12,874 nt of DNA. It comes from an uncultured Clostridia bacterium (GTDB taxonomy: Bacteria > Bacillota > Clostridia > Christensenellales > Aristaeellaceae). Made by a program: the position numbers and the translations under genes. How positions within the stretch are numbered: the first letter of the stretch is position 1; each line of letters starts with the position of its first letter. The notes beneath the pieces are model-generated. The model was given only the letters and a program-made list of their open reading frames with translations, was not told where the DNA came from and ran no database searches. Shown piece after piece: positions 6,581 through 12,874 of the stretch. The stretch is taken from positions 1 through 12,874 of the forward strand of contig CAMJXZ010000057.1 in the NCBI GenBank assembly GCA_946409855.1, written 5' to 3'.

Positions 6581-6613
6581 AGATTCCACCCCTATCGGTT
6601 TTGTCGGTTGCAG

Positions 6614-8080
6614 TTATCTGACTTCCAGCCTGAACGCCCGGAAATCGCCGTTGTTGATCAAAAAGAGATCGCCGTCACACCAGACCATGCCGGGGCGGAA
6701 CCTGGAATTCAGCCCGGAACCGAAAAAGACCGGTACCAGCGTTTCCGTACATTCCACAGGCCAGAGCGCCATGGTTTCGATATCCAGCAGGTAAAACCAG
6801 GCATTGCCGCGCCAGGAGGCGCACAGCAGGGCGCAGCGCCCGCCGGGCGACTGGCAGATGCTGCTGATCTTCGGCGGATCATACCGGAGCCGTTGGAACG
6901 TCAGTTCCTCCACCGTCTGTTGTTCCTCTTCCGTGATCTTTTCATCCTGATACAGCCTGATCAGAATATCAACGGCCTCCTGAGGAATCATCCCGATGCG
7001 TACAGAGGAAGAAACATAGGGATCGCGATCCGCCGACATATCCCAGTCCAGCGTCCAGTAATGCGTCAGATCGATACCTTCCGGCGTGATCCGGTTCAGG
7101 GCCCCGAAAAGGAGAGAACTGCCGTGGGAAGCCGTCCGTACGAGACTGTCGGCCGTTCTGCGCGCCTGTCCGGACTGTGTATCCGGGACAGCGCAAAAGA
7201 TCAGTCCATAGCCTGTACCGGCCGAATAGACCGTACCTTCTCCCAGCAGCCTGGCAGACGGTATGCCGCGTTCCCGGGTCTGCTCCATCCCTTCCCCGGG
7301 CCTGTACCGGATATACAGATCCTGCGCGGTCCCGGAACCGCCATCGCCGGAAACCATCAGCAGCCAGCTTTCGTCCCGATCCTCGTACAGCATCCGGCCC
7401 TGGATGATGACGCCGAGGTCTGCCAGAAGAAGTTCTGTTTCGGCGGTTTCCAGATCGGTACGGTACAGGCTGTAACCGTATCGGGAAAGCGCGTTGACCC
7501 GACCGACCCAATAAATGAAACGGCCGGAAGCGTCAAACCGCGCTTCCAATACAGAGCCGTATTCCTCGCTCCGTATGTCTTTGGCGTTAAAGGCCAGCAG
7601 CTGGAATACTTCGCCCGTCTCCGTGTCCAGCAGCAGCAGACCGTTGACGGCGCTCGCCGTTTGTTTCGCTTTGGCCTTATCCGTCAGCACGATGTACTTT
7701 CCGTCCGGCGACCAGGCGACGCCTTCCGCGCCCGGATAACCCGTCAGTGACAGGTACAGCTGACGTTCCAGGGTGCCGTAGGGATCCCCGGCGCCCCGGT
7801 CCAAAGCGGGACGGACCCGGATCACTTCTCCGCCGCGGGTCAGACACAGGCCGTGGGAAGAATCGCGCCAGAGCATGGTCTGCCCGTCCGGCGAAATCCC
7901 GACGAGCATTTTCAGGACCGCTCCGTCCTCCCCTTCGGGAACGGCCAGTTCCGCCGGCGTCAGGACAGGCGTCCCGCCGGCCGCCAGCGCGGTAAGCAGC
8001 GCCGCATCGTCCGCCAGCGACGGCACCGCGAACCCAGCAGCCAGCGCCGAGCAGATCAGGATCAGCATCCATTTTTTCAT
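6614..8080 (-). CDS. secreted beta-propeller-like protein (WD40/PD40 type repeats)
   Basis: The 488-residue product begins with a signal peptide (MKKWMLILIC, cleavage likely after SLA at 23). Repeated short motifs are typical of PD40/TolB-type propeller blades: ISPDGQTMLWRD at 62-73, AWSPDGKYIVLTD at 122-134 and FDASGRFIYWVG at 182-193. Further blade-like strand pairs follow to the C-terminus, for example ICQSPGGRCALLCAS in the last third. A helical insert with QEAVDILIRLYQDEKITEEE breaks the blades at about 350-390. No catalytic motif is seen; the fold usually makes a binding platform or sensor. GGGAG lies 9-10 nt before the ATG. It follows the D-aminopeptidase gene after 61 nt without a terminator. 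Its codon use seems less GC-biased than its neighbours, hinting at a different history; this is an eye estimate. Confidence 0.7.
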   Translation of the reverse strand: MKKWMLILICSALAAGFAVPSLADDAALLTALAAGGTPVLTPAELAVPEGEDGAVLKMLVGISPDGQTMLWRDSSHGLCLTRGGEVIRVRPALDRGAGDPYGTLERQLYLSLTGYPGAEGVAWSPDGKYIVLTDKAKAKQTASAVNGLLLLDTETGEVFQLLAFNAKDIRSEEYGSVLEARFDASGRFIYWVGRVNALSRYGYSLYRTDLETAETELLLADLGVIIQGRMLYEDRDESWLLMVSGDGGSGTAQDLYIRYRPGEGMEQTRERGIPSARLLGEGTVYSAGTGYGLIFCAVPDTQSGQARRTADSLVRTASHGSSLLFGALNRITPEGIDLTHYWTLDWDMSADRDPYVSSSVRIGMIPQEAVDILIRLYQDEKITEEEQQTVEELTFQRLRYDPPKISSICQSPGGRCALLCASWRGNAWFYLLDIETMALWPVECTETLVPVFFGSGLNSRFRPGMVWCDGDLFLINNGDFRAFRLEVR

Positions 8081-8141
8081 CAGTGGTTTCTCCCGGAAAA
8101 GCTTTTTGGGTGTGCATCCGTGCCGACAGCCGCGGCCCTGC

Positions 8142-8939
8142 TTACAGGCAGAACACCGCCGCGCGGAGCACGGTCATATAATCGGTGGTCGTCAGGCGGA
8201 TCGTATCGTCCGAAATCATTTTAAAGCCCGGATAATAGGAATACTTGACCGCGTTTTTGACTTCTTTATACGTGATTTCAAACACGAAGCGTTTGGGCAG
8301 CTCGATCCTGGCCTTTTTGAGGTCCTGCCTCAGGGCCTGCTCCGCCGCCTGGCGGATCTGCTTTTCCACCCACAGAGGGGATTTGCAGCAGGTCAGCCCG
8401 CCCAGACCGTCCTTGACCGCGACGGTGACCAGCCCCGGATGCAGGGGCTTGGAAAGCTCCGTCAGCCGGCGGTCGCCGGTCAGAAGCACGCTGGGCACCC
8501 CGCGCATCACGCAGGCCCAGCTGTACAGAAGGAACTCCGAGCAGGGCAGGCCGTTCAGCCGCACGGAGGCCGGCTTGCCGCTCATGGTGTGGGACAGGGG
8601 GTTGTTGCACGTCCCGGCCGGGGAATGCCAGCCCACAAAGAAGGCGGCGTCGAAGCTCTCGTCCACGCCTTCCGCCATGCACATGGGGCTGCCGGACCAG
8701 CCGCGGATCAGGGAGACGTTTTCCGGCATCCGGAAGGGATCCAGGTTGATCCCGTAATCGTGCGCGTCGTTGACCAGGATCTCCGTAGCGCCGGCAGCCA
8801 GCGCCCCGTCGATCGCCGCCCGAACCTCCCGGGTCATTTCCTCGGCGGCGCGGGGGTAGGTGAGCTTGTCCTTCTCCGTTTCTTCCCAGTAGGTGGTAAA
8901 GGCGGTGCCTTCGATGTCCGCGCTGATAAATACCTTCAT
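8142..8939 (-). CDS. M55 family D-aminopeptidase (DppA-like)
   Basis: The 265-residue product matches peptidase family M55, whose model is Bacillus subtilis DppA, a zinc D-aminopeptidase that forms a decameric ring and cleaves D-Ala-D-Ala and D-Ala-Gly-Gly. Matching positions are D8 and E10 in ISADIEGT, D58 and H60 in LVNDAH, H105 in FFVGWHSPAG, H117 in LSHTMSG, and E135 in LPCSE. The length is near the family's ~270. No signal peptide is seen. AGGAGG (plus-strand 8947-8952) lies 7 nt before the ATG. It sits 41 nt downstream of a class B PBP gene, which supports use of D-Ala-containing dipeptides from wall turnover. No dipeptide transporter (dppBCDE) is adjacent. Gene symbol left blank because operon context differs from the B. 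subtilis dpp operon. Confidence 0.92.
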   Translation of the reverse strand: MKVFISADIEGTAFTTYWEETEKDKLTYPRAAEEMTREVRAAIDGALAAGATEILVNDAHDYGINLDPFRMPENVSLIRGWSGSPMCMAEGVDESFDAAFFVGWHSPAGTCNNPLSHTMSGKPASVRLNGLPCSEFLLYSWACVMRGVPSVLLTGDRRLTELSKPLHPGLVTVAVKDGLGGLTCCKSPLWVEKQIRQAAEQALRQDLKKARIELPKRFVFEITYKEVKNAVKYSYYPGFKMISDDTIRLTTTDYMTVLRAAVFCL

Positions 8940-8980
8940 GCGATGACCTCCTGTGTGTTTTTATAGAATAACGCGCGGGC

Positions 8981-10450
8981 TTACCGCGACGTCAGCCGCT
9001 TAAAGATTTTGCCCGCCAGGGGCGCCGCGTACGCGCCGCCGGATCCGGCGTCCTCCAGGAGGACGGTGACGGCGTAGGGCGCCCGGGCGTCCGCGATGAA
9101 GCCCGTGAACCAGGCGTTGGTGTTGGCCTGCCCGTCCAGCTCGGCGGAGCCGGTCTTCCCGCAGATGGTCCAGCCGGACACGGCCGCCGCCCCGCCGGTC
9201 CCGGAGGAGCCGGATACCGCCATCAGCATCGCGTCCCGGACGGTGCGGGCCGTATCCGCGTCGGTGACCCGGCGGTAGGAAGCGCCGGACCCGGTCAGCC
9301 GGGGCATGCCGGCGGAGGAAACGGCCTGCTTCAGGAGCCGGGGCTCCATCATCACGCCGTCGTTGGCGATGGCCGAGGTGATCAGGCACAGATGCAGCGG
9401 GGACATCTGCAGCCGGCTCTGGCCGATGCCCGTCAGGGCCACCTCCCAGGGGCTGCGGTCCTCGTCGGGGTAGGAGGAATTCTCCGCCACGATGTCCCGG
9501 AACAGGAAATTTTCATTGAAGCCGAAGTTCATGGCTTCCGCCCGCAGGGCGTCGTCCCCCATCTCGACGGCCGCGTAGGCGTAGATGTTGTTGCAGCTGA
9601 CGGAGAAGGCCCGCAGCAGGTCCGACTGGCCGTGGCTGACCACCGTGCCTTCCGCGGTGCTGGTGCCGTAATCCACGATCCGGTGCGCTTCGCTGCCGTC
9701 CGGCAGGTAGACGCCGCCGCAGGTGAAGGAGCGGTTCTGCAGCTTCGCGTTCCTAAGCGCGGCGGACAGGGTGACGATCTTGAACGCGGAGCCCGGGGCG
9801 TACATGCCCTGGGTGGCGCGGTTGAAATAGGGCTGGCCGGTCAGGCTGGTCAGGCTTTCGTCCCGGGCCGGGTCAAAGGAAGGAAAGCTCATCAGGCAGA
9901 GCACTTCCCCCGTCTGCCAGTTCATCACCACCACGGCGCCCCGCACCGGGTCCGGCAGGCTTTTGTCCGCCAGCACGGCGCGCTCGATAAAGCCGCTCAA
10001 GTCCGCGTCCAGGGTCAGGGTCAGGGTATCCCCCTTGCGCATCTGGTGCGTCATGAGACCGCTGAGGCGGTCCCACACGGTCTGCTTGAAGCCGTAGAGG
10101 TAGCTGGCCATGAAGGATTCCACGGCGTTGGAGACCTTGCCCTGGCTGTCCCCCAAAGCGTGGACGTTCGCCCGGCGGACGGCCTCGTCCTCCGCGTAGG
10201 TCCGCTCCCAGGTGAAGGTGCCGTCCTGGTACACCGTCACCTCGCTGCCGGCCAGGAGGACGCCGTTCCGATCCAGGATATCCCCGGGGATCACGTTGTT
10301 TTTGACGCTGCGCAGGTAGGCGTTGGCGTTGGTGGAAAACCAGCGGCTCCCGTAGTTGCCCAGGGCGTAGCCGCCGTAGAGGATCAGCACCAGGAACAGC
10401 CCTGCCAGCACGAAAGCGGCCCGCCGGATATTGATTCGAAGCTGCTTCAC
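8981..10450 (-). CDS. class B penicillin-binding protein (transpeptidase)
   Basis: This 489-residue protein crosslinks peptidoglycan stem peptides at the outer face of the membrane. Residues 11-32 form one transmembrane anchor (AAFVLAGLFLVLILYGGYAL) and the rest is extracellular. Catalytic motifs are SAFK at 221-224 (nucleophile Ser221), SCN at 285-287 and KTG at 432-434. The N-terminal part is short (IPGDILDRNG at 54-63), with no PASTA repeats, close in length and layout to Mycobacterium tuberculosis PbpA (491 residues). The start is GTG 10450, preceded by GGGAGG, 6 nt upstream. It overlaps the SEDS stop by 4 nt (GTGA), so translation is coupled. A longer reading from an ATG at 10564 lies within the SEDS gene and adds no family sequence. 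It most likely forms a SEDS-bPBP synthase with the neighbour. Whether it serves elongation, division or sporulation is not decidable here. Confidence 0.93.
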   Translation of the reverse strand: MKQLRINIRRAAFVLAGLFLVLILYGGYALGNYGSRWFSTNANAYLRSVKNNVIPGDILDRNGVLLAGSEVTVYQDGTFTWERTYAEDEAVRRANVHALGDSQGKVSNAVESFMASYLYGFKQTVWDRLSGLMTHQMRKGDTLTLTLDADLSGFIERAVLADKSLPDPVRGAVVVMNWQTGEVLCLMSFPSFDPARDESLTSLTGQPYFNRATQGMYAPGSAFKIVTLSAALRNAKLQNRSFTCGGVYLPDGSEAHRIVDYGTSTAEGTVVSHGQSDLLRAFSVSCNNIYAYAAVEMGDDALRAEAMNFGFNENFLFRDIVAENSSYPDEDRSPWEVALTGIGQSRLQMSPLHLCLITSAIANDGVMMEPRLLKQAVSSAGMPRLTGSGASYRRVTDADTARTVRDAMLMAVSGSSGTGGAAAVSGWTICGKTGSAELDGQANTNAWFTGFIADARAPYAVTVLLEDAGSGGAYAAPLAGKIFKRLTSR

Positions 10451-11751
10451 TTTTTGCCTCCCTTCCGCCGGGACGCGGGCCTGGAGCTTTGCGGCCTGCG
10501 GGGCGCGGGATGAAGGTCCGCCTGCGTCCGGGCGGAGATCCCCTGCAGCACCCCGACCAGGCACAGCGAGGATACCAGGGACGTGCCGCCGTAGCTGATG
10601 AAGGGCAGGGTGACCCCGGTCAGGGGGATCAGCTTGATGTTCCCGCCGACGATCACGAAGGTCTGCAGCCCCAGCATCACCGAACAGGACAGGGCCAGCA
10701 GGGCGTAAAACGCGCTGTCCGTCCGCCGGGCGATGGAGATGCCCCGCAGTACGATGGCCAGGTAGATCAGCAGGACCACGATGCCGAACAGCACCCCGAA
10801 CTCATGGCAGATCACGGTGAAGATATAATCGTTTTCCGAGGCGGGGATCACCTTGGGGTTGCCCAGGCCCAGGCCCAGGCCCCACAGCCCGCCGTTGGCG
10901 ATGGCGATCAGCCCCTGCACGATCTGGTAGCCGGCGTCCTGCCGGTCCGCCCAGGGGTTCTGCCAGACGGCCACGCGCTTTTTCACATGGGCGAACATCC
11001 GGTAGCCGACGTAGGCGCCTCCGGCGGCGCCCGCCATGCCGCCCAGCAGCAAAAGAGTGCTGCCGGTGGAGGCCCACAGCGCCGTCAGCACCGTGCCGTA
11101 GTAGAGCAGGGCCGTGCCCAGGTCCTTTTGAAGCATCAGAAGCCCCAGGCTCACCCCGGTCAGCCCCACCGCCCAGATCACCTTCCGTTCGGACAAAAGC
11201 CAGCAGACCGCCACCAGCAGGCTGATCTTGACCAGCTCGCTGGGCTGGAATCCGAAGCCGAACAGCGTCACCCAGTTCTGGGCGCCGTAGATTTCCGTGC
11301 CGTACACCAGGGGCAGCGCCAGCAGCACCACCGATATGATCATCAGCAGGATGACCCACGGCTTCCATTTCCGGATCACCCGGAAAAAAACCGCGCAGAG
11401 CAGCATCGCCACCACGCCGACAAAGTACGCCAGCGTCTGCCGCATCCCCCGGTACGGGTTCAGGCGGAAGAGGATCAGCACCCCCAGCGCGCACAGGAAG
11501 TTGGCCAGGCTCAGCAGCAGCCGGTCCCCGGGGAACAGCCGGGGAATGCCCAGCACGCCCACGTACACCAGCGCCGGCACCGCGCCGGCCAGGATCAGGG
11601 CCTTGGTCCAGTCCCCGCTGCCCTCCGTCCGCATCCAGGCGGCCAGCAGCAGAAAACCCAGAAAGAAGAACAGCATCACCAGCCCGATCAGCTGCCGGGC
11701 GGGCGTCAGCAGCTTCTTTTGATCCGGCTGCCGTTTTTTCTGCTTGCTCAT
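10447..11751 (-). CDS. SEDS-family peptidoglycan glycosyltransferase (FtsW/RodA/SpoVE)
   Basis: SEDS proteins polymerise lipid II into glycan strands together with a cognate class B PBP. The 434-residue product has about ten membrane segments. Family marks are GAQNWVTLFGFGFQPSEL at 156-173, QKDLGTALLY at 208-217, the loop NPWADRQDAGYQIVQGLIAI at 265-284, NDYIFTVICHEFG at 307-319, and LIPLTGVTLPFISYGGTSL at 374-392. D308 is the probable catalytic aspartate by position (B. subtilis RodA D280, E. coli FtsW D297). The C-terminus is a basic cytoplasmic tail rich in Arg, Pro and Lys. The start ATG 11751 overlaps the upstream stop as ATGA, and AAAGGA/AAGGA upstream serves as ribosome binding site. 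FtsW, RodA and SpoVE cannot be told apart from this alone; the PbpA-like neighbour slightly favours RodA-like. Confidence 0.95.
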   Translation of the reverse strand: MSKQKKRQPDQKKLLTPARQLIGLVMLFFFLGFLLLAAWMRTEGSGDWTKALILAGAVPALVYVGVLGIPRLFPGDRLLLSLANFLCALGVLILFRLNPYRGMRQTLAYFVGVVAMLLCAVFFRVIRKWKPWVILLMIISVVLLALPLVYGTEIYGAQNWVTLFGFGFQPSELVKISLLVAVCWLLSERKVIWAVGLTGVSLGLLMLQKDLGTALLYYGTVLTALWASTGSTLLLLGGMAGAAGGAYVGYRMFAHVKKRVAVWQNPWADRQDAGYQIVQGLIAIANGGLWGLGLGLGNPKVIPASENDYIFTVICHEFGVLFGIVVLLIYLAIVLRGISIARRTDSAFYALLALSCSVMLGLQTFVIVGGNIKLIPLTGVTLPFISYGGTSLVSSLCLVGVLQGISARTQADLHPAPRRPQSSRPASRRKGGKK

Positions 11752-12371
11752 TCTTTCTTCCTTTCCTTCTGATCCGGCAGAAAGGCGTCCGCGCCGGGAT
11801 ACCCCGGCACGGCGCTGCCGTTCAGCGGGCTGAGCGGGTCGCTCCCGTCGGGGTCGGCCCCGTCCTTAAACAGCCGCATCCAGCTTTCATCGTCTTCCGA
11901 CGGCGGGATGATCTGCGTCCTTTCAGGGATCCCGGTTTCCGGGTTCAGCCGGAGCACCAGCGAAGCGTTCCCCAGGCGCAGCACCGAGCCGCTCAGCGCC
12001 AGGGCGCTCTTCCTGGGCTGCACGTCGTCCACCGACAGGCGGGCGCGGCGCACGGGGGTCACCAGCACCCCTTTCCCCGGCACCAGCCGGTAGACGGCGT
12101 GCTTGCGCCGGAGGCCCTTCCGCCGGACGGAGATATCGCAGCCGCTGCCGCTGCCGATCAGGCCTTCCTGATACAGCGGCCAGGTTTTCCCGGTCTTTTC
12201 GTCGGTGATTTCGCCGATGCGGCCGATCTGCGGCTGCTCCGAAAGCGTCCGCTGAAAAGCCCGGTGGTCCTTGTACAGCCAGACATACGCCCGGTATACG
12301 ATCAGGACGCCCAGCAGCAAAAACACGTAGCGCATCAGCAGCGCCAGGATCTCATATCCTTCCCTGGACAA
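11748..12371 (-). CDS. membrane-anchored FHA-domain protein, phospho-site degenerate
   Basis: The 207-residue product has one N-terminal membrane helix (about residues 8-27, ILALLMRYVFLLLGVLIVYR) and a cytoplasmic FHA-like domain at ~63-142. FHA domains normally bind phosphothreonine. The fold is recognisable by WPLYQEGLIGSGSGCDISV (64-82), then RRKHAVYR (88-95), and the late strands SGSVLRLGNASLVLRL (127-142). The Arg of the usual GR is Ser here (G73-S74), and the Ser of SRxH is Arg (RRKH at 88-91), so phosphopeptide binding is doubtful. The tail (145-207) is acidic, Pro/Gly-rich and likely disordered. The TTG start at 12371 follows AGGAGG by 7 nt. An ATG reading from 12473 has no good site and runs through repeat DNA. 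Its 4-nt overlap with the SEDS gene points to a regulator or scaffold of wall synthesis. Confidence 0.85.
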   Translation of the reverse strand: MSREGYEILALLMRYVFLLLGVLIVYRAYVWLYKDHRAFQRTLSEQPQIGRIGEITDEKTGKTWPLYQEGLIGSGSGCDISVRRKGLRRKHAVYRLVPGKGVLVTPVRRARLSVDDVQPRKSALALSGSVLRLGNASLVLRLNPETGIPERTQIIPPSEDDESWMRLFKDGADPDGSDPLSPLNGSAVPGYPGADAFLPDQKERKKE

Positions 12372-12455
12372 AACAACGCCTCCTGTAGGGCCCGCGCGAG
12401 AGCCGCAGTGCCCGGAAAAAACGTGGTGTGCTCCGGTAAAGAACGGGATGGCAGA

Positions 12456-12540
12456 GGGTGAGGTGAACCTCATCCGTCACGCCTGCGGCGCGACACCTTC
12501 CCCAAAGAGGAAGGCTTTTGGGGGTCCGCTTTCCCGCATG
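12456..12540. repeat. dispersed palindromic repeat copy
   Basis: A chain of short palindromes lies in the leader of the wall operon. GGGTGAGGT (12456-12464) pairs with ACCTCATCC (12467-12475, one G-U pair). GTCaCGCC (12476-12483) pairs with GGCGcGAC (12487-12494). CCTTCC (12496-12501) pairs with GGAAGG (12509-12514). GGAAGGCTTTTGGGGG (12509-12524) is identical to 2822-2837, and AACCTCATCCG (12466-12476) to 2716-2726. From memory, elements of this style (CCTCATCCG, a short hairpin, CCTTCCCC, GGAAGGCTTTTGGGG) are scattered between genes in gut Firmicutes genomes; this was not checked. Confidence 0.65.
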
Positions 12541-12569
12541 ATCCCTCTGATAAATTTCGAATCGGACTG

Positions 12570-12610
12570 CCGCCGGAACAGGGGGAAGCGGTCTCCCCCG
12601 CTTCCGGCGG
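12570..12610. repeat. long interrupted hairpin near the 5' end of the wall-operon mRNA
   Basis: CCGCCGGAA (12570-12578) pairs with TTCCGGCGG (12602-12610). Inside, after a 2-nt internal loop on each side, GGGGGA (12581-12586) pairs with TCCCCC (12594-12599) around a 7-nt loop. The predicted minus-strand start site is near 12615, so the fold would begin within a few bases of the mRNA 5' end. No T tract follows on either strand, so it is not an obvious terminator. A role in mRNA stability or polymerase pausing is inferred. Confidence 0.7.
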
Positions 12611-12621
12611 GAACTGTCCTT

Positions 12622-12650
12622 ATCTTAGCCGAAAACCGCGCTGAATGCAA
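12622..12650 (-). promoter_or_regulatory. promoter of the FHA-SEDS-PBP operon
   Basis: On the minus strand TTGCAT (plus 12645-12650) and TAAGAT (plus 12622-12627) are separated by 17 nt. The start site would be near 12615, giving a leader of about 240 nt that crosses the hairpin at 12570-12610 and the repeat at 12456-12540. The -10 is four of six consensus, so this is a moderate call, supported by the matching divergent promoter. Confidence 0.6.
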
Positions 12651-12677
12651 GGGCTGCCGTTCTTTTTTCTTGCATTC
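12643..12677. promoter_or_regulatory. inverted repeat containing both divergent -35 boxes
   Basis: GAATGCAAG (12643-12651) and CTTGCATTC (12669-12677) are exact reverse complements separated by 17 nt. Each contains the TTGCAT -35 of one of two divergent promoters. The symmetry could be an operator for a shared regulator or just two identical -35 regions. Confidence 0.55.
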
Positions 12678-12698
12678 CGGACCCCGAACGGCTATAAT
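12670..12698 (+). promoter_or_regulatory. promoter of the divergent gene at the right edge
   Basis: TTGCAT (12670-12675) and a perfect TATAAT (12693-12698) are spaced by 17 nt. Transcription from about 12705 would give a ~130-nt leader that is very GC-rich and palindromic: CCGCGCGG at 12716-12723 and 12748-12755, GCGGACGTCCGC at 12786-12797, CCGGCGCCGG at 12797-12806. Confidence 0.82.
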
Positions 12699-12835
12699 CA
12701 GAAAGAAGATTTTTGCCGCGCGGGGCGGCCGGGCCTTCGCACCCTGTCCGCGCGGCCATGACCGCAAAGAAAAAAACTGACGGAAGCGGACGTCCGCCGG
12801 CGCCGGCTGGCCGCCGCCCCAAGGAGGTGCCCCCG

Positions 12836-12874
12836 TTGAAACTGAACATGAAACGCACGCTGCTGGTCGGGCTG
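12836..12874 (+). CDS. 5' end of a gene cut by the window edge
   Basis: A TTG start at 12836 follows a near-perfect ribosome binding site AAGGAGGT (12821-12828) by 7 nt. The frame stays open to the window end, reading MKLNMKRTLLVGL. An in-frame ATG at 12848 is a second possible start but lacks a site of its own at the right distance. The basic start followed by a hydrophobic run could begin a signal peptide or membrane helix. Too little is present to name a family. It has its own promoter divergent from the wall operon. Confidence 0.7.
   Translation, partial: MKLNMKRTLLVGL

Noticed and set aside
6608..7750. A 380-codon plus-strand open frame opposite the propeller gene
   Set aside because: The minus-strand gene has a signal peptide, propeller motifs and a good ribosome binding site; the opposite frame has none of these.
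8953..8965. A -10-like TATAAA upstream of the D-aminopeptidase gene
   Set aside because: No -35 is present at a suitable distance, and the start site would fall at the ribosome binding site.
10489..11772. A 427-codon plus-strand open frame opposite the SEDS gene
   Set aside because: Its product is almost only Gln, His, Pro, Gly and Arg, the typical antisense of a hydrophobic membrane protein.
12448..12780. Short open frames on both strands in the 12372-12835 gap
   Set aside because: They run through palindromic repeats and divergent promoters, lack ribosome binding sites, and show no protein-like composition.

Overview
The window reads as ordinary chromosomal DNA of a high-GC, low-complexity-signal Firmicute (Clostridia-like, probably a gut or rumen Eubacteriales/Christensenellales relative; the genus cannot be fixed from sequence alone). 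The reasons are strong AGGAGG-type ribosome binding sites, sigma-A promoters with 17-nt spacers, frequent TTG and GTG starts (5 of 12 genes), a short bS21 ribosomal protein gene, a YitT-family membrane protein, and a SEDS/class B PBP pair. No phage, transposase, CRISPR, tRNA or rRNA was seen.

Left half, plus strand (1-5682). A secreted protein of unknown function is followed by an exported phosphodiester glycosidase of the NAGPA family (31-nt gap). Next comes rpsU (bS21), with its own near-consensus promoter, a structured leader, a TTG start and a strong terminator. About 400 bp of hairpin-rich repeat DNA follow. Then come a PIG-L/LmbE deacetylase with a lipoprotein signal, a YitT-type membrane protein, and a separately promoted exported flavin-reductase-like split-barrel protein. 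A likely bidirectional terminator at 5725-5778 separates this half from the next.

Right half, minus strand (12615 down to 5792). Six genes run in one direction with short gaps or overlaps: membrane-anchored FHA-fold protein, SEDS glycosyltransferase (FtsW/RodA/SpoVE), class B penicillin-binding protein, DppA-like M55 D-aminopeptidase, secreted beta-propeller-like protein, PHP-domain phosphoesterase. The first three are joined by ATGA and GTGA overlaps. This looks like a cell-wall synthesis operon: SEDS polymerises glycan, the PBP crosslinks it, the FHA-fold protein may tether or regulate them, and the D-aminopeptidase may recycle D-amino-acid dipeptides. It resembles the actinobacterial fha-rodA-pbpA arrangement, but no kinase or phosphatase gene lies inside the window.

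Right edge. A divergent gene starts at 12836 and runs off the end. Its promoter and the wall-operon promoter face away from each other, and their -35 boxes form a perfect 9-bp inverted repeat.

Nothing here is clearly a new system. The best candidates for a second look are the FHA-SEDS-PBP-DppA operon with its degenerate FHA site, the rpsU leader fold, and the dispersed palindromic repeats at 2603-2960 and 12456-12540.
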